From Aliarcobacter sp. (GTDB taxonomy: Bacteria; Campylobacterota; Campylobacteria; Campylobacterales; Arcobacteraceae): a DNA stretch of 64,000 nt. The translations under genes were made by a program, and so were the position numbers. Positions 17,854-26,870 of the stretch are shown piece after piece; position 1 is the stretch's first letter; each line of letters starts with the position of its first letter. The notes below the pieces were generated by a model, which did not search any database, was not told the origin of the DNA, and worked only from the letters and a program-made list of their open reading frames with translations. Location: the NCBI GenBank assembly GCA_028690445.1, contig JAQVBE010000001.1, positions 186,001 through 250,000 of the forward strand, read 5' to 3'.

Positions 17854-18411
17854 ATGAAAAGAAATTATTGGCCAATATTTTTTATTGGAATTTTTACTTT
17901 TGTATTTTCAATGATTGTTTGGACAGTAAGAAGTGCTGTGAATTTACCTGTAATTGAAGACCACAGTTTTATGAAAAAATATCAAGATGTGGATCAAAAT
18001 TATAATGATATGATGACTTCAAATAATATTTTTTTATCAAAATATAATTTTGAATTAGATGTAAATGATAAAAAATTTGATTTAACAACATTAGATATAA
18101 AATATTCACAAAGAGTTTTAGAAAAGTATTCAGAACATAAAGATGTTTTAAAAGTTGGAAAAAATAATTTGAAAATTCTTGTAACTGATAAGAATACAAA
18201 TGAAAAAAAAGATGTTAATATTGAGTTAGTTGTAACTAAAACTATAACTTCAGATTCAGATTTAGTAATAAATAATGATAAATTCCAAAATAATGATAAG
18301 ATTTTTACTTCAGAATTTGAACTAAAAGATGCTAATAATTGGATTATTACAGGTAGTTTTACTGTTGATGGAAATGTAGGTTACATCTATATTAAAACAA
18401 ATGCTATTTAA
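17854..18411 (+). CDS. FixH-like membrane protein
   Basis: 185 residues. An N-terminal helix (YWPIFFIGIFTFVFSMIVWTV, residues 4-24) is followed by a periplasmic domain. The helix and the following VDQNYNDMM segment fit FixH/CcoH proteins, which assist cbb3 assembly. The remainder is more divergent, has a beta-rich look and may be a lineage-specific extension. It starts four bases after the previous stop and overlaps addB by 11 bases. No copper-ligand motif is visible. Confidence 0.7.
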   Translation: MKRNYWPIFFIGIFTFVFSMIVWTVRSAVNLPVIEDHSFMKKYQDVDQNYNDMMTSNNIFLSKYNFELDVNDKKFDLTTLDIKYSQRVLEKYSEHKDVLKVGKNNLKILVTDKNTNEKKDVNIELVVTKTITSDSDLVINNDKFQNNDKIFTSEFELKDANNWIITGSFTVDGNVGYIYIKTNAI

Positions 18412-20761
18412 AAAGAAACTTCTAGTTTTCCCTACATCAAGGGCAATTAGAGATTTTATTACTTTACAAAAGGGTAGAAATACTCTTTTGCCTTTTATCC
18501 TTACAATTGATGAATTTTTTAAAAAATCTATACTATTTAATAATATGAAATATTGTGAAGAAGAACAAAGAGTTCTTTTTTTAAATGAAGCTATAAAAGA
18601 TATAAATATTTCTAAACTTGGAATTTCAGATAATTTTACAAAATTCTTAAAACAAAGTGATTATATTTATAGATTTTTTTTAGAATTAGCTAGTGAAAAA
18701 ATAGAAATATCTGATATTCAAAATGTAGATACTTATGACTTTTATTTTGAACATTTACAAATCTTAAAAACAATTCAGAAAAACTATATTGATATACTAG
18801 AAAAAAACTCTTATGTTGATAGAATTAATCTAAATAAACATTACAAAATAAACGAAAATTTTTTAAAAAAGTTTGAAAATCTAGAACTCTATTTTGAAGG
18901 CTATTTTACAAAAGTTGAATTTGATATAGTTGAAAAAATATCAAAAATAAAAAATCTAAATATTAGTTTTTATTCAAATATTTATAACCAAAAATCGCTG
19001 GAAGTTTTTAAAAGTTTAGATTTAGATATAAAAATAAATCATAAATACAAAATTGATTTATCAAATAAAACGATTTTAGAAGAAAAAGAGATATTAAATG
19101 ATTTAGCTTTTATAGAGTTAAAAGGTTTTTCTTCAAGACTTAATCAAATTGCATATATAAAAAGCACTATTGCCAAATCAGTTCAAAATGGTGTTAATCC
19201 TGAAAATATAGCTTTAGTTTTACCAGATGAAAGTTTTGCTATTAGTTTACAACTTTTTGATGATGAAAAATATTTCAATTATGCAATGGGGAAAAGTATT
19301 AAAAATACAAATTTGTACCAAGTTGTATATTCGATATATTCGTATTTAAATGAAGATGAAATAAAACATCTTGAATTTTTAAACTTTTTCAAAATTGACA
19401 AGTTATTTATAGATAAAAATATAAAAACTTTATGGAACAAAAAAGCTACAAAAGAGAGTTTTTTAATCATTACAGATTTTATAAAATCTTTTGAGAAAAA
19501 TAGTGAACTTCTTGAAAAATTTGAAGAGTTACTTTATAAATTAAATATCATTTTATTTTCAACAAATCATTTTATTTTATTAAAAGATGTTTATAAAATC
19601 TTTTTACAAAGATTAGCAAAAATCACTTTAGATGATGTAAATTCAGGAAAAATTACAGTTTTAGGATTGCTTGAAACAAGAGCTGTAAATTTTGAAACAG
19701 TGATTATTTGTGATTTTAATGAATCTTTCATTCCAAAGATTTCTGTTAAAGATAAGTTTTTATCAACAAAGTTAAAACAGCTTTCAAATCTTCCAACCCA
19801 ATTTGATAGAGAATCTTTACAAAAGTATTATTATAAAAGATTGATTGGTTCATCTAAAAATGTATTTATATCTTATGTTAATTCAGACACAAACCAAATC
19901 TCAAGATTTGCAAATGAATTATTTAATACACATATAAAAACAGATACAAATGACAACGCTTATAAACACATACTTTACGATAATCATAAGATAAGTCATT
20001 TTGATGAGGAAATCATCGCAAAAATAGATTTAGCTTCTTTACGATGGTCTGCTACTTCATTTAGAACATATTTACAATGTAAAAGAAAATTTTATTTACA
20101 AAATATTCTAAAAATAAATGAACACACAATTTCTTTAAAACCAAAAGCTTATGAATTGGGAGAAATAATTCATTCTATTTTGGAAGATTATTATAAAAAT
20201 TTTACTGAACACAATTTTGAAAAAATTGAAGATTTATTTAATAAATATAAAAGTTCAAATCCATTTTTGATTTTAGATTTAGAGATTTGGAAAAAGAAGT
20301 TATATGCTTTTTATTTATATGATAAACAAAGGTTAGAAAATAGACAAATTATAGCCCTTGAAAAAACTTTTGACTTGGAGTTTGAAGGTATAAAAATAAG
20401 AGGTGTAATTGATAGAATTGATAAATATGATGATATTTATGAAGTAATTGATTATAAAACCTCTTCGACTTTGAGTGTCGATACTTTGAAAAACTATGAA
20501 AAAACGGATGATTTTCAATTAGAATTTTATTATTTAGCTATGAATGAACTTTATAAAACATCTAAAATCGAAGCTTATTATTATGATTTGAATAATACAG
20601 TTTTAATAAATGAAATTGCACTTGATAAAAAACTTGAGTTATTGTGTGAAAAATTTAATGAAATAAAAGAGATTTCAAAAAATGAAATCTCTTTCTCAAA
20701 ATGTGAGGATAAATCAAATTGCACTTATTGTGCATATTCAATAATATGTGATAGAGAATAG
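18401..20761 (+). CDS. addB: AddB-like PD-(D/E)XK nuclease subunit
   Basis: 786 residues. It is the inactivated-helicase plus nuclease subunit of an AddAB recombinational repair enzyme, which resects double-strand ends. The C-terminal RecB-family nuclease has GEIIHSILEDYY (His), GVIDRIDKYDD and VIDYKTSS (D...DYK). Iron-staple cysteines are Cys560 and Cys774-xx-Cys777-x5-Cys783, the pattern of AddB 4Fe-4S nucleases. The N-terminal LVFPTSRAIRDF replaces a proper Walker A, as expected for AddB. It overlaps the FixH-like gene by 11 bases. The partner AddA-like gene starts at 61971. Confidence 0.88.
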   Translation: MLFKKKLLVFPTSRAIRDFITLQKGRNTLLPFILTIDEFFKKSILFNNMKYCEEEQRVLFLNEAIKDINISKLGISDNFTKFLKQSDYIYRFFLELASEKIEISDIQNVDTYDFYFEHLQILKTIQKNYIDILEKNSYVDRINLNKHYKINENFLKKFENLELYFEGYFTKVEFDIVEKISKIKNLNISFYSNIYNQKSLEVFKSLDLDIKINHKYKIDLSNKTILEEKEILNDLAFIELKGFSSRLNQIAYIKSTIAKSVQNGVNPENIALVLPDESFAISLQLFDDEKYFNYAMGKSIKNTNLYQVVYSIYSYLNEDEIKHLEFLNFFKIDKLFIDKNIKTLWNKKATKESFLIITDFIKSFEKNSELLEKFEELLYKLNIILFSTNHFILLKDVYKIFLQRLAKITLDDVNSGKITVLGLLETRAVNFETVIICDFNESFIPKISVKDKFLSTKLKQLSNLPTQFDRESLQKYYYKRLIGSSKNVFISYVNSDTNQISRFANELFNTHIKTDTNDNAYKHILYDNHKISHFDEEIIAKIDLASLRWSATSFRTYLQCKRKFYLQNILKINEHTISLKPKAYELGEIIHSILEDYYKNFTEHNFEKIEDLFNKYKSSNPFLILDLEIWKKKLYAFYLYDKQRLENRQIIALEKTFDLEFEGIKIRGVIDRIDKYDDIYEVIDYKTSSTLSVDTLKNYEKTDDFQLEFYYLAMNELYKTSKIEAYYYDLNNTVLINEIALDKKLELLCEKFNEIKEISKNEISFSKCEDKSNCTYCAYSIICDRE

Positions 20762-20763
20762 AC

Positions 20764-20791
20764 AAAAAATATGATATAAATCATATTTTTT
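20764..20791 (+). terminator. Terminator after addB
   Basis: A perfect 12-bp stem (AAAAAATATGAT at 20764-20775 pairing with 20780-20791) with an ATAA loop ends in six T residues. It closes the long cco-addB unit. Confidence 0.8.
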
Positions 20792-20798
20792 CAATTAA

Positions 20799-20804
20799 TA
20801 TAAT
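20799..20804 (+). promoter_or_regulatory. Promoter of the chemoreceptor gene
   Basis: A perfect TATAAT lies 36 bases upstream of the ATG at 20840, with an AAGGAGAA ribosome site in between. Confidence 0.6.
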
Positions 20805-20839
20805 AGTAAACTTACGTCTTTTATATTACAAGGAGAAAT

Positions 20840-23053
20840 ATGAGTTATTTCAAAAGTTTAAAAATCAAGTCAAAGTTACTAGTAATTACCATTATTCCTA
20901 TGTTAACAATCATTTTATATTCATGTTTTACAATTAACAATCTTCTTTTAGAAAAAGAAAATCTTTCTTTGACTAACAATCGTATTTTAGAAATGGAATC
21001 TCTTTCTAAACTTATACATTCTTTACAAATAGAAAGAGGAATGAGTGTTGGAGTTGTAGCAAAAAAAGATAATGAAGGAAAAACAAAATTATCAGATATA
21101 AGAAAAGAAGTTGATTTATCAATTCAAAGTCTTAAAAAGGATAATTCAGTTTTAAGTAATCTTAGTGAGTTAAGTAGTAAAAGAGAGCAAATTAACGCTT
21201 TATCTGTTAGTTCAGCTGAAGTGGGTGGCTATTTTTCAAAAATTATTGTTGCTTTGTTAGATTCAACAACAATTATTCCTTCTTTGACCTCTGACATAAC
21301 AAGTAGAAATTTTTTGCAAATATATACACATTTAGCAACATCAAAAGAGTCTCTAGGACAAATTAGAGCGAATTTAAATGGTGCTTTTACTAATGACAAA
21401 TTTGTGGAAAAAACTTATGATTCTTATGTATCTAGTTATGGAGCATATAAAGTAAATTTAAATAAATTTCTAACTCTATCTCCAAATGATTTAAAAGATT
21501 TTTATAATAAATCTGTTGAAAATAAAGCTGTTACACAAACTTTTAATATGATTAATCTTGCTTTTGAAAAAGGAAGAGATGGAGGATTTGGTGTAAATTC
21601 TCCTTTTTGGTTTGAAAATGTGACAGCAACAATAAATATTTTTAGAGATATTGAATTAAAATTATTTGATACTGTTAAAGAATTAAACCAAAAAAGTATA
21701 GATAAAAATAACTCAAATTTTATTTATATGCTTGTTTTTATAACTCTTTTTATTTTAATTATTTTATATCTAACTTTTTTAATTATAAAAGATATAACTT
21801 CTTCATTGGCTGATTTTAAAAATGGTCTTTTAATGTTTTTTGATTATCTAAATAAAAAAACATCAAATATTTCAGTATTAAAAGATGATGCAAAAGATGA
21901 ATTTGGTGAAATGGCAGTTTTTGTAAATGAAAATATAAAACAAATTGAAAAAACTTTACATCAAGATATGGAATTGATTCAAGATGCTGAAGTGGTAATG
22001 AATAGGGTAAATAATGGATGGTATTCACAGTTTATAGAAAAATCAACTTCAAATGCTTCTTTGGAAGAATTTAAAAACAATGTAAATGAAATGATAAAAA
22101 ATACAAGAAATAGATTTTCTGAAGTTGATAAAGTGTTAGAAGAGTATGCTAGACATAATTATTTATCTAAAGTTCATATGAAAGATAGTGATGAAAAAGG
22201 CGGAGTCTTTGAAAGATTGGTTGTAGGAATTAATACTTTACAAAACTCTATAACTCAAATGCTTATAGAAAATAAGTCGAATGGATTGACTTTAGAAAAA
22301 AGTTCAAATATTTTACTTGAAAATGTTGATAGATTAAATATTAGTTCAAATGAAGCAGCAGCATCTTTGGAAGAAACAGCTGCCGCTATTGAAGAGATTA
22401 CAAGTAATATTAGAAATAACACAGAAAATATTTCTAAAATGGCAATTTATTCAAATAGTGTTACAAAATCAGCTTCTGAAGGTGGAACTTTAGCAACTAA
22501 AACAACACGAGCAATGGATGAAATAAATAGTCAAGTAAACTTAATTAACGATGCAATCTCAGTAATTGATCAAATTGCATTTCAAACAAATATCCTATCG
22601 TTAAATGCAGCAGTAGAAGCAGCAACAGCAGGTGAAGCTGGAAAAGGATTTGCTGTTGTTGCACAAGAGGTGCGAAACTTGGCTTCAAGAAGTGCTGAAG
22701 CTGCGCGTGAAATAAAAACTATTGTTGAAAGTGCAAAAAATAAAGCAGATGAGGGTAAAGATATAGCAAATAACATGATTGATGGATACAAACAATTAAA
22801 TGAAAATATCCAACAAACAATAAATCTTATTTCTGATATTCAAAATGCTTCAAAAGAGCAACTTTTAGGAATTGAACAAATAAATGATGCAGTAACTCAA
22901 CTTGATCAACAAACGCAAAAAAATGCGGCTGTTGCTTCTCAAACGCATGATGTTTCAGTTATTACAGATAAAATAGCAAAACTTGTTGTTTCAAATGCTA
23001 ATGAAAAAGAGTTTGAGGGAAAAGATACTACTAAAGCGAAAGATTTTAAATAA
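20840..23053 (+). CDS. Methyl-accepting chemotaxis protein with NIT-type sensor domain
   Basis: 737 residues. One membrane helix (about 15-33) leads into a helical periplasmic sensor of about 260 residues whose start [17 protein letters not shown] is typical of nitrate/nitrite-sensing NIT domains. A second helix (about 294-318) follows, then a linker of two HAMP-like stretches. The cytoplasmic signalling tip contains [19 protein letters not shown] and [27 protein letters not shown], the conserved CheA/CheW contact hairpin. The ligand is unknown. Nitrate or nitrite is a guess from the domain. It is a single gene with its own promoter and terminator. Confidence 0.92.
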   Translation: MSYFKSLKIKSKLLVITIIPMLTIILYSCFTINNLLLEKENLSLTNNRILEMESLSKLIHSLQIERGMSVGVVAKKDNEGKTKLSDIRKEVDLSIQSLKKDNSVLSNLSELSSKREQINALSVSSAEVGGYFSKIIVALLDSTTIIPSLTSDITSRNFLQIYTHLATSKESLGQIRANLNGAFTNDKFVEKTYDSYVSSYGAYKVNLNKFLTLSPNDLKDFYNKSVENKAVTQTFNMINLAFEKGRDGGFGVNSPFWFENVTATINIFRDIELKLFDTVKELNQKSIDKNNSNFIYMLVFITLFILIILYLTFLIIKDITSSLADFKNGLLMFFDYLNKKTSNISVLKDDAKDEFGEMAVFVNENIKQIEKTLHQDMELIQDAEVVMNRVNNGWYSQFIEKSTSNASLEEFKNNVNEMIKNTRNRFSEVDKVLEEYARHNYLSKVHMKDSDEKGGVFERLVVGINTLQNSITQMLIENKSNGLTLEKSSNILLENVDRLNISSNEAAASLEETAAAIEEITSNIRNNTENISKMAIYSNSVTKSASEGGTLATKTTRAMDEINSQVNLINDAISVIDQIAFQTNILSLNAAVEAATAGEAGKGFAVVAQEVRNLASRSAEAAREIKTIVESAKNKADEGKDIANNMIDGYKQLNENIQQTINLISDIQNASKEQLLGIEQINDAVTQLDQQTQKNAAVASQTHDVSVITDKIAKLVVSNANEKEFEGKDTTKAKDFK

Positions 23054-23060
23054 AGAGAAT

Positions 23061-23085
23061 AAAAGAGGAGTTTTTTTCCTCTTTT
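23061..23085. terminator. Bidirectional terminator between mcp and prfB
   Basis: The stem AAAAGAGGA (23061-23069) pairs with TCCTCTTTT (23077-23085). It overlaps the prfB stop codon, so both convergent genes share it. Confidence 0.8.
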
Positions 23086-24178
23086 ACTTTGCAGTTGCGA
23101 TTAAAACATCTTCTATGATTTTTGTAATATCTCCATCTAAAATAGCATCAACATTTGAATATCCAATATTACTTCTACTATCTTTTACTTGTTGATAAGG
23201 TTGTAAAACATAAGAACGGATTTGATGTCCCCAACCATTATCGCTTTTTTCAACACCATCTTTTGTAGCTTGTTGTTTTTCAAGTTCTAGCTCATAAAGT
23301 CTTGATTTTAGCATCTTCATAGCACTTGCTTTGTTTTTGTGTTGGCTTCTATCATTTTGACATTGAACAACAATATTTGTTGCAATATGTGTGATTCTAA
23401 TTGCTGATTCTGTTTTATTAACATGTTGCCCACCAGCTCCACTTGCTCTGTATGTATCTATTCTTATATCTTTATCTTCAATCACAATAGCAATATTATC
23501 ATCAACTTCAGGAGATACCATTACAGATGAAAATGAAGTATGTCTTTTTGCATTTGAATCAAAAGGAGAGATTCTAACAAGTCTATGAATTCCATTTTCA
23601 GCTTTCATATAACCATAAGCATTTTCGCCTTTGATGATAAACGAAACATCTTTAATTCCTGCTTCATCACCATTTTGGTAATCAAGTAGTTCAATTTTAA
23701 AATCATTTCTTTCAGCCCATCGCAAGTACATTCTATAAAGCATTGAAGCCCAATCTTGTGATTCAGTTCCACCAGCTCCTGGATGAATAGATACCAATGC
23801 ATTTGATACATCATCAGGGTGGCTTAGCATTACAGAAATTTCAGTTGATTTGATTAGTCTTTCTAGTTCAGGTGCTTCGTCATAAAGCATTTCCAAAGTT
23901 TCATCGTCTTTTTCATCATTCGCCATTTCATAAAGTTCATTTGTACCTTTTAATGAATCATTGGCTTTATTGAATTTACTTAGTTTTCCTAAAATTCTAT
24001 TTTTTTCAATACCACTTTTTGTAGCATTTTCAATATTATTCCAAAAATCTTGTGCTGATTCTTCTTCTTTGATTTCATCTAATCTTTGATTTAAATCATC
24101 AGGTTTTAAAATACCTTTTATGTTATTTAGTTTAGTGTTTAGAAGTTTTAATAGTTCTGAATATTCGTAAGCATCCAT
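23084..24178 (-). CDS. prfB: Peptide chain release factor 2
   Basis: 364 residues. RF2 recognises UAA and UGA and triggers peptidyl-tRNA hydrolysis. The SPF tripeptide that reads stop codons is near residues 203-205 (RISPFDSN) and the catalytic GGQ near 246-248 ([12 protein letters not shown]). The reading frame is continuous: around codons 20-25, where many bacteria have an in-frame UGA and +1 frameshift, this protein reads [10 protein letters not shown] without interruption. Autoregulation by programmed frameshifting therefore seems absent. It is monocistronic and convergent with the chemoreceptor gene. Confidence 0.97.
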   Translation of the reverse strand: MDAYEYSELLKLLNTKLNNIKGILKPDDLNQRLDEIKEEESAQDFWNNIENATKSGIEKNRILGKLSKFNKANDSLKGTNELYEMANDEKDDETLEMLYDEAPELERLIKSTEISVMLSHPDDVSNALVSIHPGAGGTESQDWASMLYRMYLRWAERNDFKIELLDYQNGDEAGIKDVSFIIKGENAYGYMKAENGIHRLVRISPFDSNAKRHTSFSSVMVSPEVDDNIAIVIEDKDIRIDTYRASGAGGQHVNKTESAIRITHIATNIVVQCQNDRSQHKNKASAMKMLKSRLYELELEKQQATKDGVEKSDNGWGHQIRSYVLQPYQQVKDSRSNIGYSNVDAILDGDITKIIEDVLIATAK

Positions 24179-24203
24179 TTAGTGTAATCCTTTAAAAAAA
24201 GCA

Positions 24204-24209
24204 ATTATA
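24204..24209 (-). promoter_or_regulatory. prfB promoter
   Basis: On the minus strand, a perfect TATAAT lies 26 bases upstream of the prfB ATG, followed by AAAGGAT as the ribosome site. Confidence 0.6.
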
Positions 24210-24258
24210 CTTAAAGTTTGTATAAAGAGTGATTAGGTTTTATCTGATAGTAAAATAT

Positions 24259-24284
24259 AAAAGAGGAGAAAAAACTCTTCTTTT
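24259..24284 (-). terminator. Terminator-like hairpin after the cytochrome gene
   Basis: AAAAGAGGAG (24259-24268) and CTCTTCTTTT (24275-24284) form a 10-bp stem with one non-Watson-Crick pair and an A6 loop, just after the stop of the c-type cytochrome gene. Confidence 0.55.
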
Positions 24285-24286
24285 AA

Positions 24287-24916
24287 TTATTTGTTATTAA
24301 TACTTTTTAGATAAGCATTAATCCCTTTGATTTCTTTATAATCTACAAAGTTAGCATAAGGTGTCATAATACTTGCATTCATTGAATTAACACTTCCAAC
24401 TTTATAGTTTTTAATTGATTCTTGCATATCATCAGCTGATAAATCTTTTAATGGTCTTGAACTATTATAAGCACTTTTTTCACCATTTACTCCATGACAT
24501 GTTTGGCATTTGTTTACATAAAGTTCTTTTGCAATAACTGCTGAATCTTTTATCTCTTGTTCAACTTTTGCTTTTTCTTCAGCTACTTTTTTTTGTTCTA
24601 ATTTTGCCATGATGTTAGCTTCCATTTGAGCTTGATTTCCTGTGAAATTCGATGAAGGAGTAACTGTTGAGGCTGTTTTTAAAATATAAATAAAACTCAT
24701 ACCTGTTGCTGTTTGTGAGATTTTAATATCATCTACACTCCAACCTTTTGCTTTCATATCATTTACTGTGTATTTTCCTGCACATGCTCCACCTGTAAGT
24801 GGTGTATTTTCAATAGTACTCATTGATTGATGATTTTCTTTAAAACACATAGTTGTATCTGCAAGAAGTGAAGTTGAACCTAATAGTAGTATAGTTGAAA
24901 GAATCGCTTTTTTCAA
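24287..24916 (-). CDS. Periplasmic monohaem c-type cytochrome with an unusual N-terminal domain
   Basis: 209 residues from a TTG start with AAAGGA upstream. A signal peptide (about 1-19, ending LLAD) is followed by an N-terminal region of about 75 residues with two cysteines (TMCFKEN, GACAGKY). A Lys/Glu/Gln-rich likely helical linker (about 95-125) and a class I cytochrome c domain follow, with CQTCH at 137-141 and a likely axial Met in ASIMTPYANF. It is probably a soluble periplasmic electron carrier. The N-terminal domain is not one I recognise. No oxidoreductase gene is adjacent. Confidence 0.85.
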   Translation of the reverse strand: MKKAILSTILLLGSTSLLADTTMCFKENHQSMSTIENTPLTGGACAGKYTVNDMKAKGWSVDDIKISQTATGMSFIYILKTASTVTPSSNFTGNQAQMEANIMAKLEQKKVAEEKAKVEQEIKDSAVIAKELYVNKCQTCHGVNGEKSAYNSSRPLKDLSADDMQESIKNYKVGSVNSMNASIMTPYANFVDYKEIKGINAYLKSINNK

Positions 24917-25008
24917 GATAAAATCCTTTTTTTAATTTTGCTGATTTTATCATAATAAGGTTAAATATTTAGAATAAGTATAAGAAATAGTAACAATTTA
25001 GAAATAAA

Positions 25009-25038
25009 AAAAGGCTAGAGAAAAATCTCTAGCCTTTA
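25009..25038 (-). terminator. Intrinsic terminator of the porin gene
   Basis: A 10-bp stem (AAGGCTAGAG at 25011-25020 with CTCTAGCCTT at 25027-25036) is followed on the minus strand by a run of seven T residues, as expected for a highly expressed gene. Confidence 0.9.
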
Positions 25039-25066
25039 AGAAAAAAGTTTTTATACTCTAAAAATA

Positions 25067-26314
25067 TTAGAATGTATATTCAACTTGTAATCTTCCTCTT
25101 ACATCATCATTATTATCAACTGTTGCAACATTTGGTGCAGAAGTTTCTTTAGTATAAGTTCCATATCTAACATAAGTAGTTAAATTTTTACTCATTTTGT
25201 ATAATAATTGAGCATAAATTTCTTCTTCTTCAACATCAGTTGTTGAATTAGCTTGAGTAATATATTTAACATTACCATAGTTAGCTGATAAGTTTAAGTT
25301 AGATAAAATATCTACCCCAGCAACAACTTGCCAGTAATCAGCATCAGCTTTACCATTTGAAGTTAAATTCCATCCAAGTAATGTAGTAGTTGCATCATTA
25401 TCTAATGCAGTTAACCCACCATCTTTACCAGTCATTGCATAAGCAACTTTTGCATCAAAAATTCCAGCTTTTCCAGTTAAAACTAATTTAGCCATAGAGT
25501 TGTTTTCTGCTGTAGTATCTACAGTTGTTCCTGGGTTAAGAGCTACAGCTGTATTTTTTTCTAAAGAAAGAGAAGCAAATCTAGCATCAATACCTACTTT
25601 AGCGCCTGATAAATCTAAAGCAGATTTAGCACCCACTGTATATGAATCAAATTTACCTTGAGCATCTAAAAACCAAGCATCTAAAGTTACAGGACCAGCA
25701 GCAACAATTGCTCCAACTGTCGAAATAGATTCATTTCCGATAAGTTTACCAGCAAGTGCTTTACCATTACCTAATTTTGCATCTGTAGAAGCATCTAGGT
25801 TAGTTTGATCAAAGTAAGCAGCAGCTAAAGTTACAGGTCCAACAGTAGAAAGAGCTAAGATACCTGTACCAGTTTGCTCATTGTTATCAGAGTCAATAGC
25901 AACAGTCCAAGGAGTAGTTAACCCTTGTTTTCCAACGTTAACAGTAGTATTTTGAATACCTGTATATCCAAAATAAACATTTGATAATGAAACATCAGCT
26001 TGTCCATCATGTCCTGCCGTATCTAGTGTTGCAAAGCTTCCATTTGCTTGTGAACCGATAATAAATCTTGTATTTAACTTAACATCTTCATTTATTTTAG
26101 AAGATAAGTTTAATCCAATTTTATAATTGTTATCTGCATCATTGTCAGAATCTACACCACTTGTATTATTATTGTCAAAATCATTATATCTATAAACAAC
26201 AGAACCTGATACGTCTACGTTTTTGATTGCTTCTTCTAATGGTTGAGCATTAGCAGCTGTTAAACCTGCAACTGCAATAGCAGCTACTAAACTTAATTTT
26301 GCGATTTTTTTCAT
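25067..26314 (-). CDS. Major outer membrane porin, MOMP-like
   Basis: 415 residues. A signal peptide with the cleavage motif ANA-QP (about residue 23) precedes a beta-rich protein with alternating hydrophobic residues, starting VDVSGSVVYRYNDFDNN and ending in an aromatic residue (LQVEYTF), the C-terminal signature recognised by the BAM complex. The start (LEEAIKNVDVSG) and end fit the Campylobacter/Arcobacter major porin family. It should form the main outer-membrane diffusion channel. It has a strong GGAGA ribosome site, a long leader and its own terminator. The surface-loop part is Thr/Asn/Asp-rich and is likely variable. Confidence 0.88.
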   Translation of the reverse strand: MKKIAKLSLVAAIAVAGLTAANAQPLEEAIKNVDVSGSVVYRYNDFDNNNTSGVDSDNDADNNYKIGLNLSSKINEDVKLNTRFIIGSQANGSFATLDTAGHDGQADVSLSNVYFGYTGIQNTTVNVGKQGLTTPWTVAIDSDNNEQTGTGILALSTVGPVTLAAAYFDQTNLDASTDAKLGNGKALAGKLIGNESISTVGAIVAAGPVTLDAWFLDAQGKFDSYTVGAKSALDLSGAKVGIDARFASLSLEKNTAVALNPGTTVDTTAENNSMAKLVLTGKAGIFDAKVAYAMTGKDGGLTALDNDATTTLLGWNLTSNGKADADYWQVVAGVDILSNLNLSANYGNVKYITQANSTTDVEEEEIYAQLLYKMSKNLTTYVRYGTYTKETSAPNVATVDNNDDVRGRLQVEYTF

Positions 26315-26339
26315 TTGTTCTCCTAAAATTTCGAAATCT

Positions 26340-26409
26340 TATTTTCAGTCTATCGGAGCGCGCGAACTCATCTAAAACTATTGTCTTAAACCTTTTCCGA
26401 CATACCGTT
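26340..26409 (-). other. Porin 5' leader with a GC-rich patch
   Basis: If transcription starts near 26409, the porin message has a leader of about 95 bases. Around 26355-26370 it contains an isolated GC-rich patch (CGGAGCGCGCGAACTC on the plus strand), striking in DNA that is otherwise about 70 percent AT, together with short inverted repeats. The patch could stabilise the mRNA or be a small-RNA or protein target. It matches no riboswitch I know. Confidence 0.4.
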
Positions 26410-26415
26410 GTGACC

Positions 26416-26421
26416 ATTCTA
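26416..26421 (-). promoter_or_regulatory. Candidate porin -10 element
   Basis: On the minus strand, TAGAAT is preceded by TAATG, about 100 bases upstream of the porin ATG and about 45 bases downstream of the GTTAATT repeat block. Confidence 0.4.
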
Positions 26422-26463
26422 CATTACTAAATTTTAAAGTTTTCTTAAAATGACTGTTTTAAT

Positions 26464-26502
26464 GTTAATTAACCGTTAATTTAAGTTAATTTTTAATTAA
26501 CC
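26464..26502. promoter_or_regulatory. GTTAATT repeat block upstream of the porin
   Basis: GTTAATT copies begin at 26464, 26475 and 26485 (spacing 11 and 10), with a further inverted copy AATTAAC at 26496-26502. The centre AATTAAC-C-GTTAATT (26467-26481) is a perfect 7+1+7 palindrome. Bases 26464-26482 match the block upstream of ccoN at 18 of 19 positions. This suggests one DNA-binding protein acting on both genes. Confidence 0.55.
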
Positions 26503-26558
26503 TTTTGTTATTGCTGTGTTATTGCTATTTTAGGATACTTTAAGTCCTATTTTAAGCG

Positions 26559-26870
26559 TTAGTTACTTAGGCTAACTATGCAGTTTTTTAGTATATTAGG
26601 TTTAGATATTTTGATATTTAGAGTATAAATTTTGTAACTATTTTGTAATAATGATTCAATATATAAGATAGCATCTTCAAGAAGTAAGAACTTTTGTTCT
26701 TTCATAGTTTTTTTTACAAGTGCAGATATTTCTGAGTAGTCTATAAATAAATCTTTTGAATATTCATATTCAAAAGAGATATTTATTATAACTTTTTGTT
26801 TTTTTATTCGTTCGAAGTCCAAAATTCCAATAATACAATTAAAAGTTAAATCTGAAATTTCGATTTTCAT
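26559..26870 (-). CDS. folB: Dihydroneopterin aldolase
   Basis: 103 residues, a little shorter than the usual 115-120. FolB cleaves dihydroneopterin to hydroxymethyl-dihydropterin in folate synthesis. The start EISDLTFNCIIGILDFERIKKQKVIINISFEYE matches the FolB signature (xGxxxxExxxxQxVxxdv), and FLLLEDAILYIESLL and LNIKISKPNIL match the C-terminal half. It overlaps plsY by 4 bases and is the second gene of that pair. No strong terminator follows. Confidence 0.85.
   Translation of the reverse strand: MKIEISDLTFNCIIGILDFERIKKQKVIINISFEYEYSKDLFIDYSEISALVKKTMKEQKFLLLEDAILYIESLLQNSYKIYTLNIKISKPNILKNCIVSLSN

Noticed and set aside
26315..26558. Possible small gene in the porin-folB gap
   Set aside because: No frame of useful length with a ribosome site. 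The gap is explained by a promoter, repeat block and leader.
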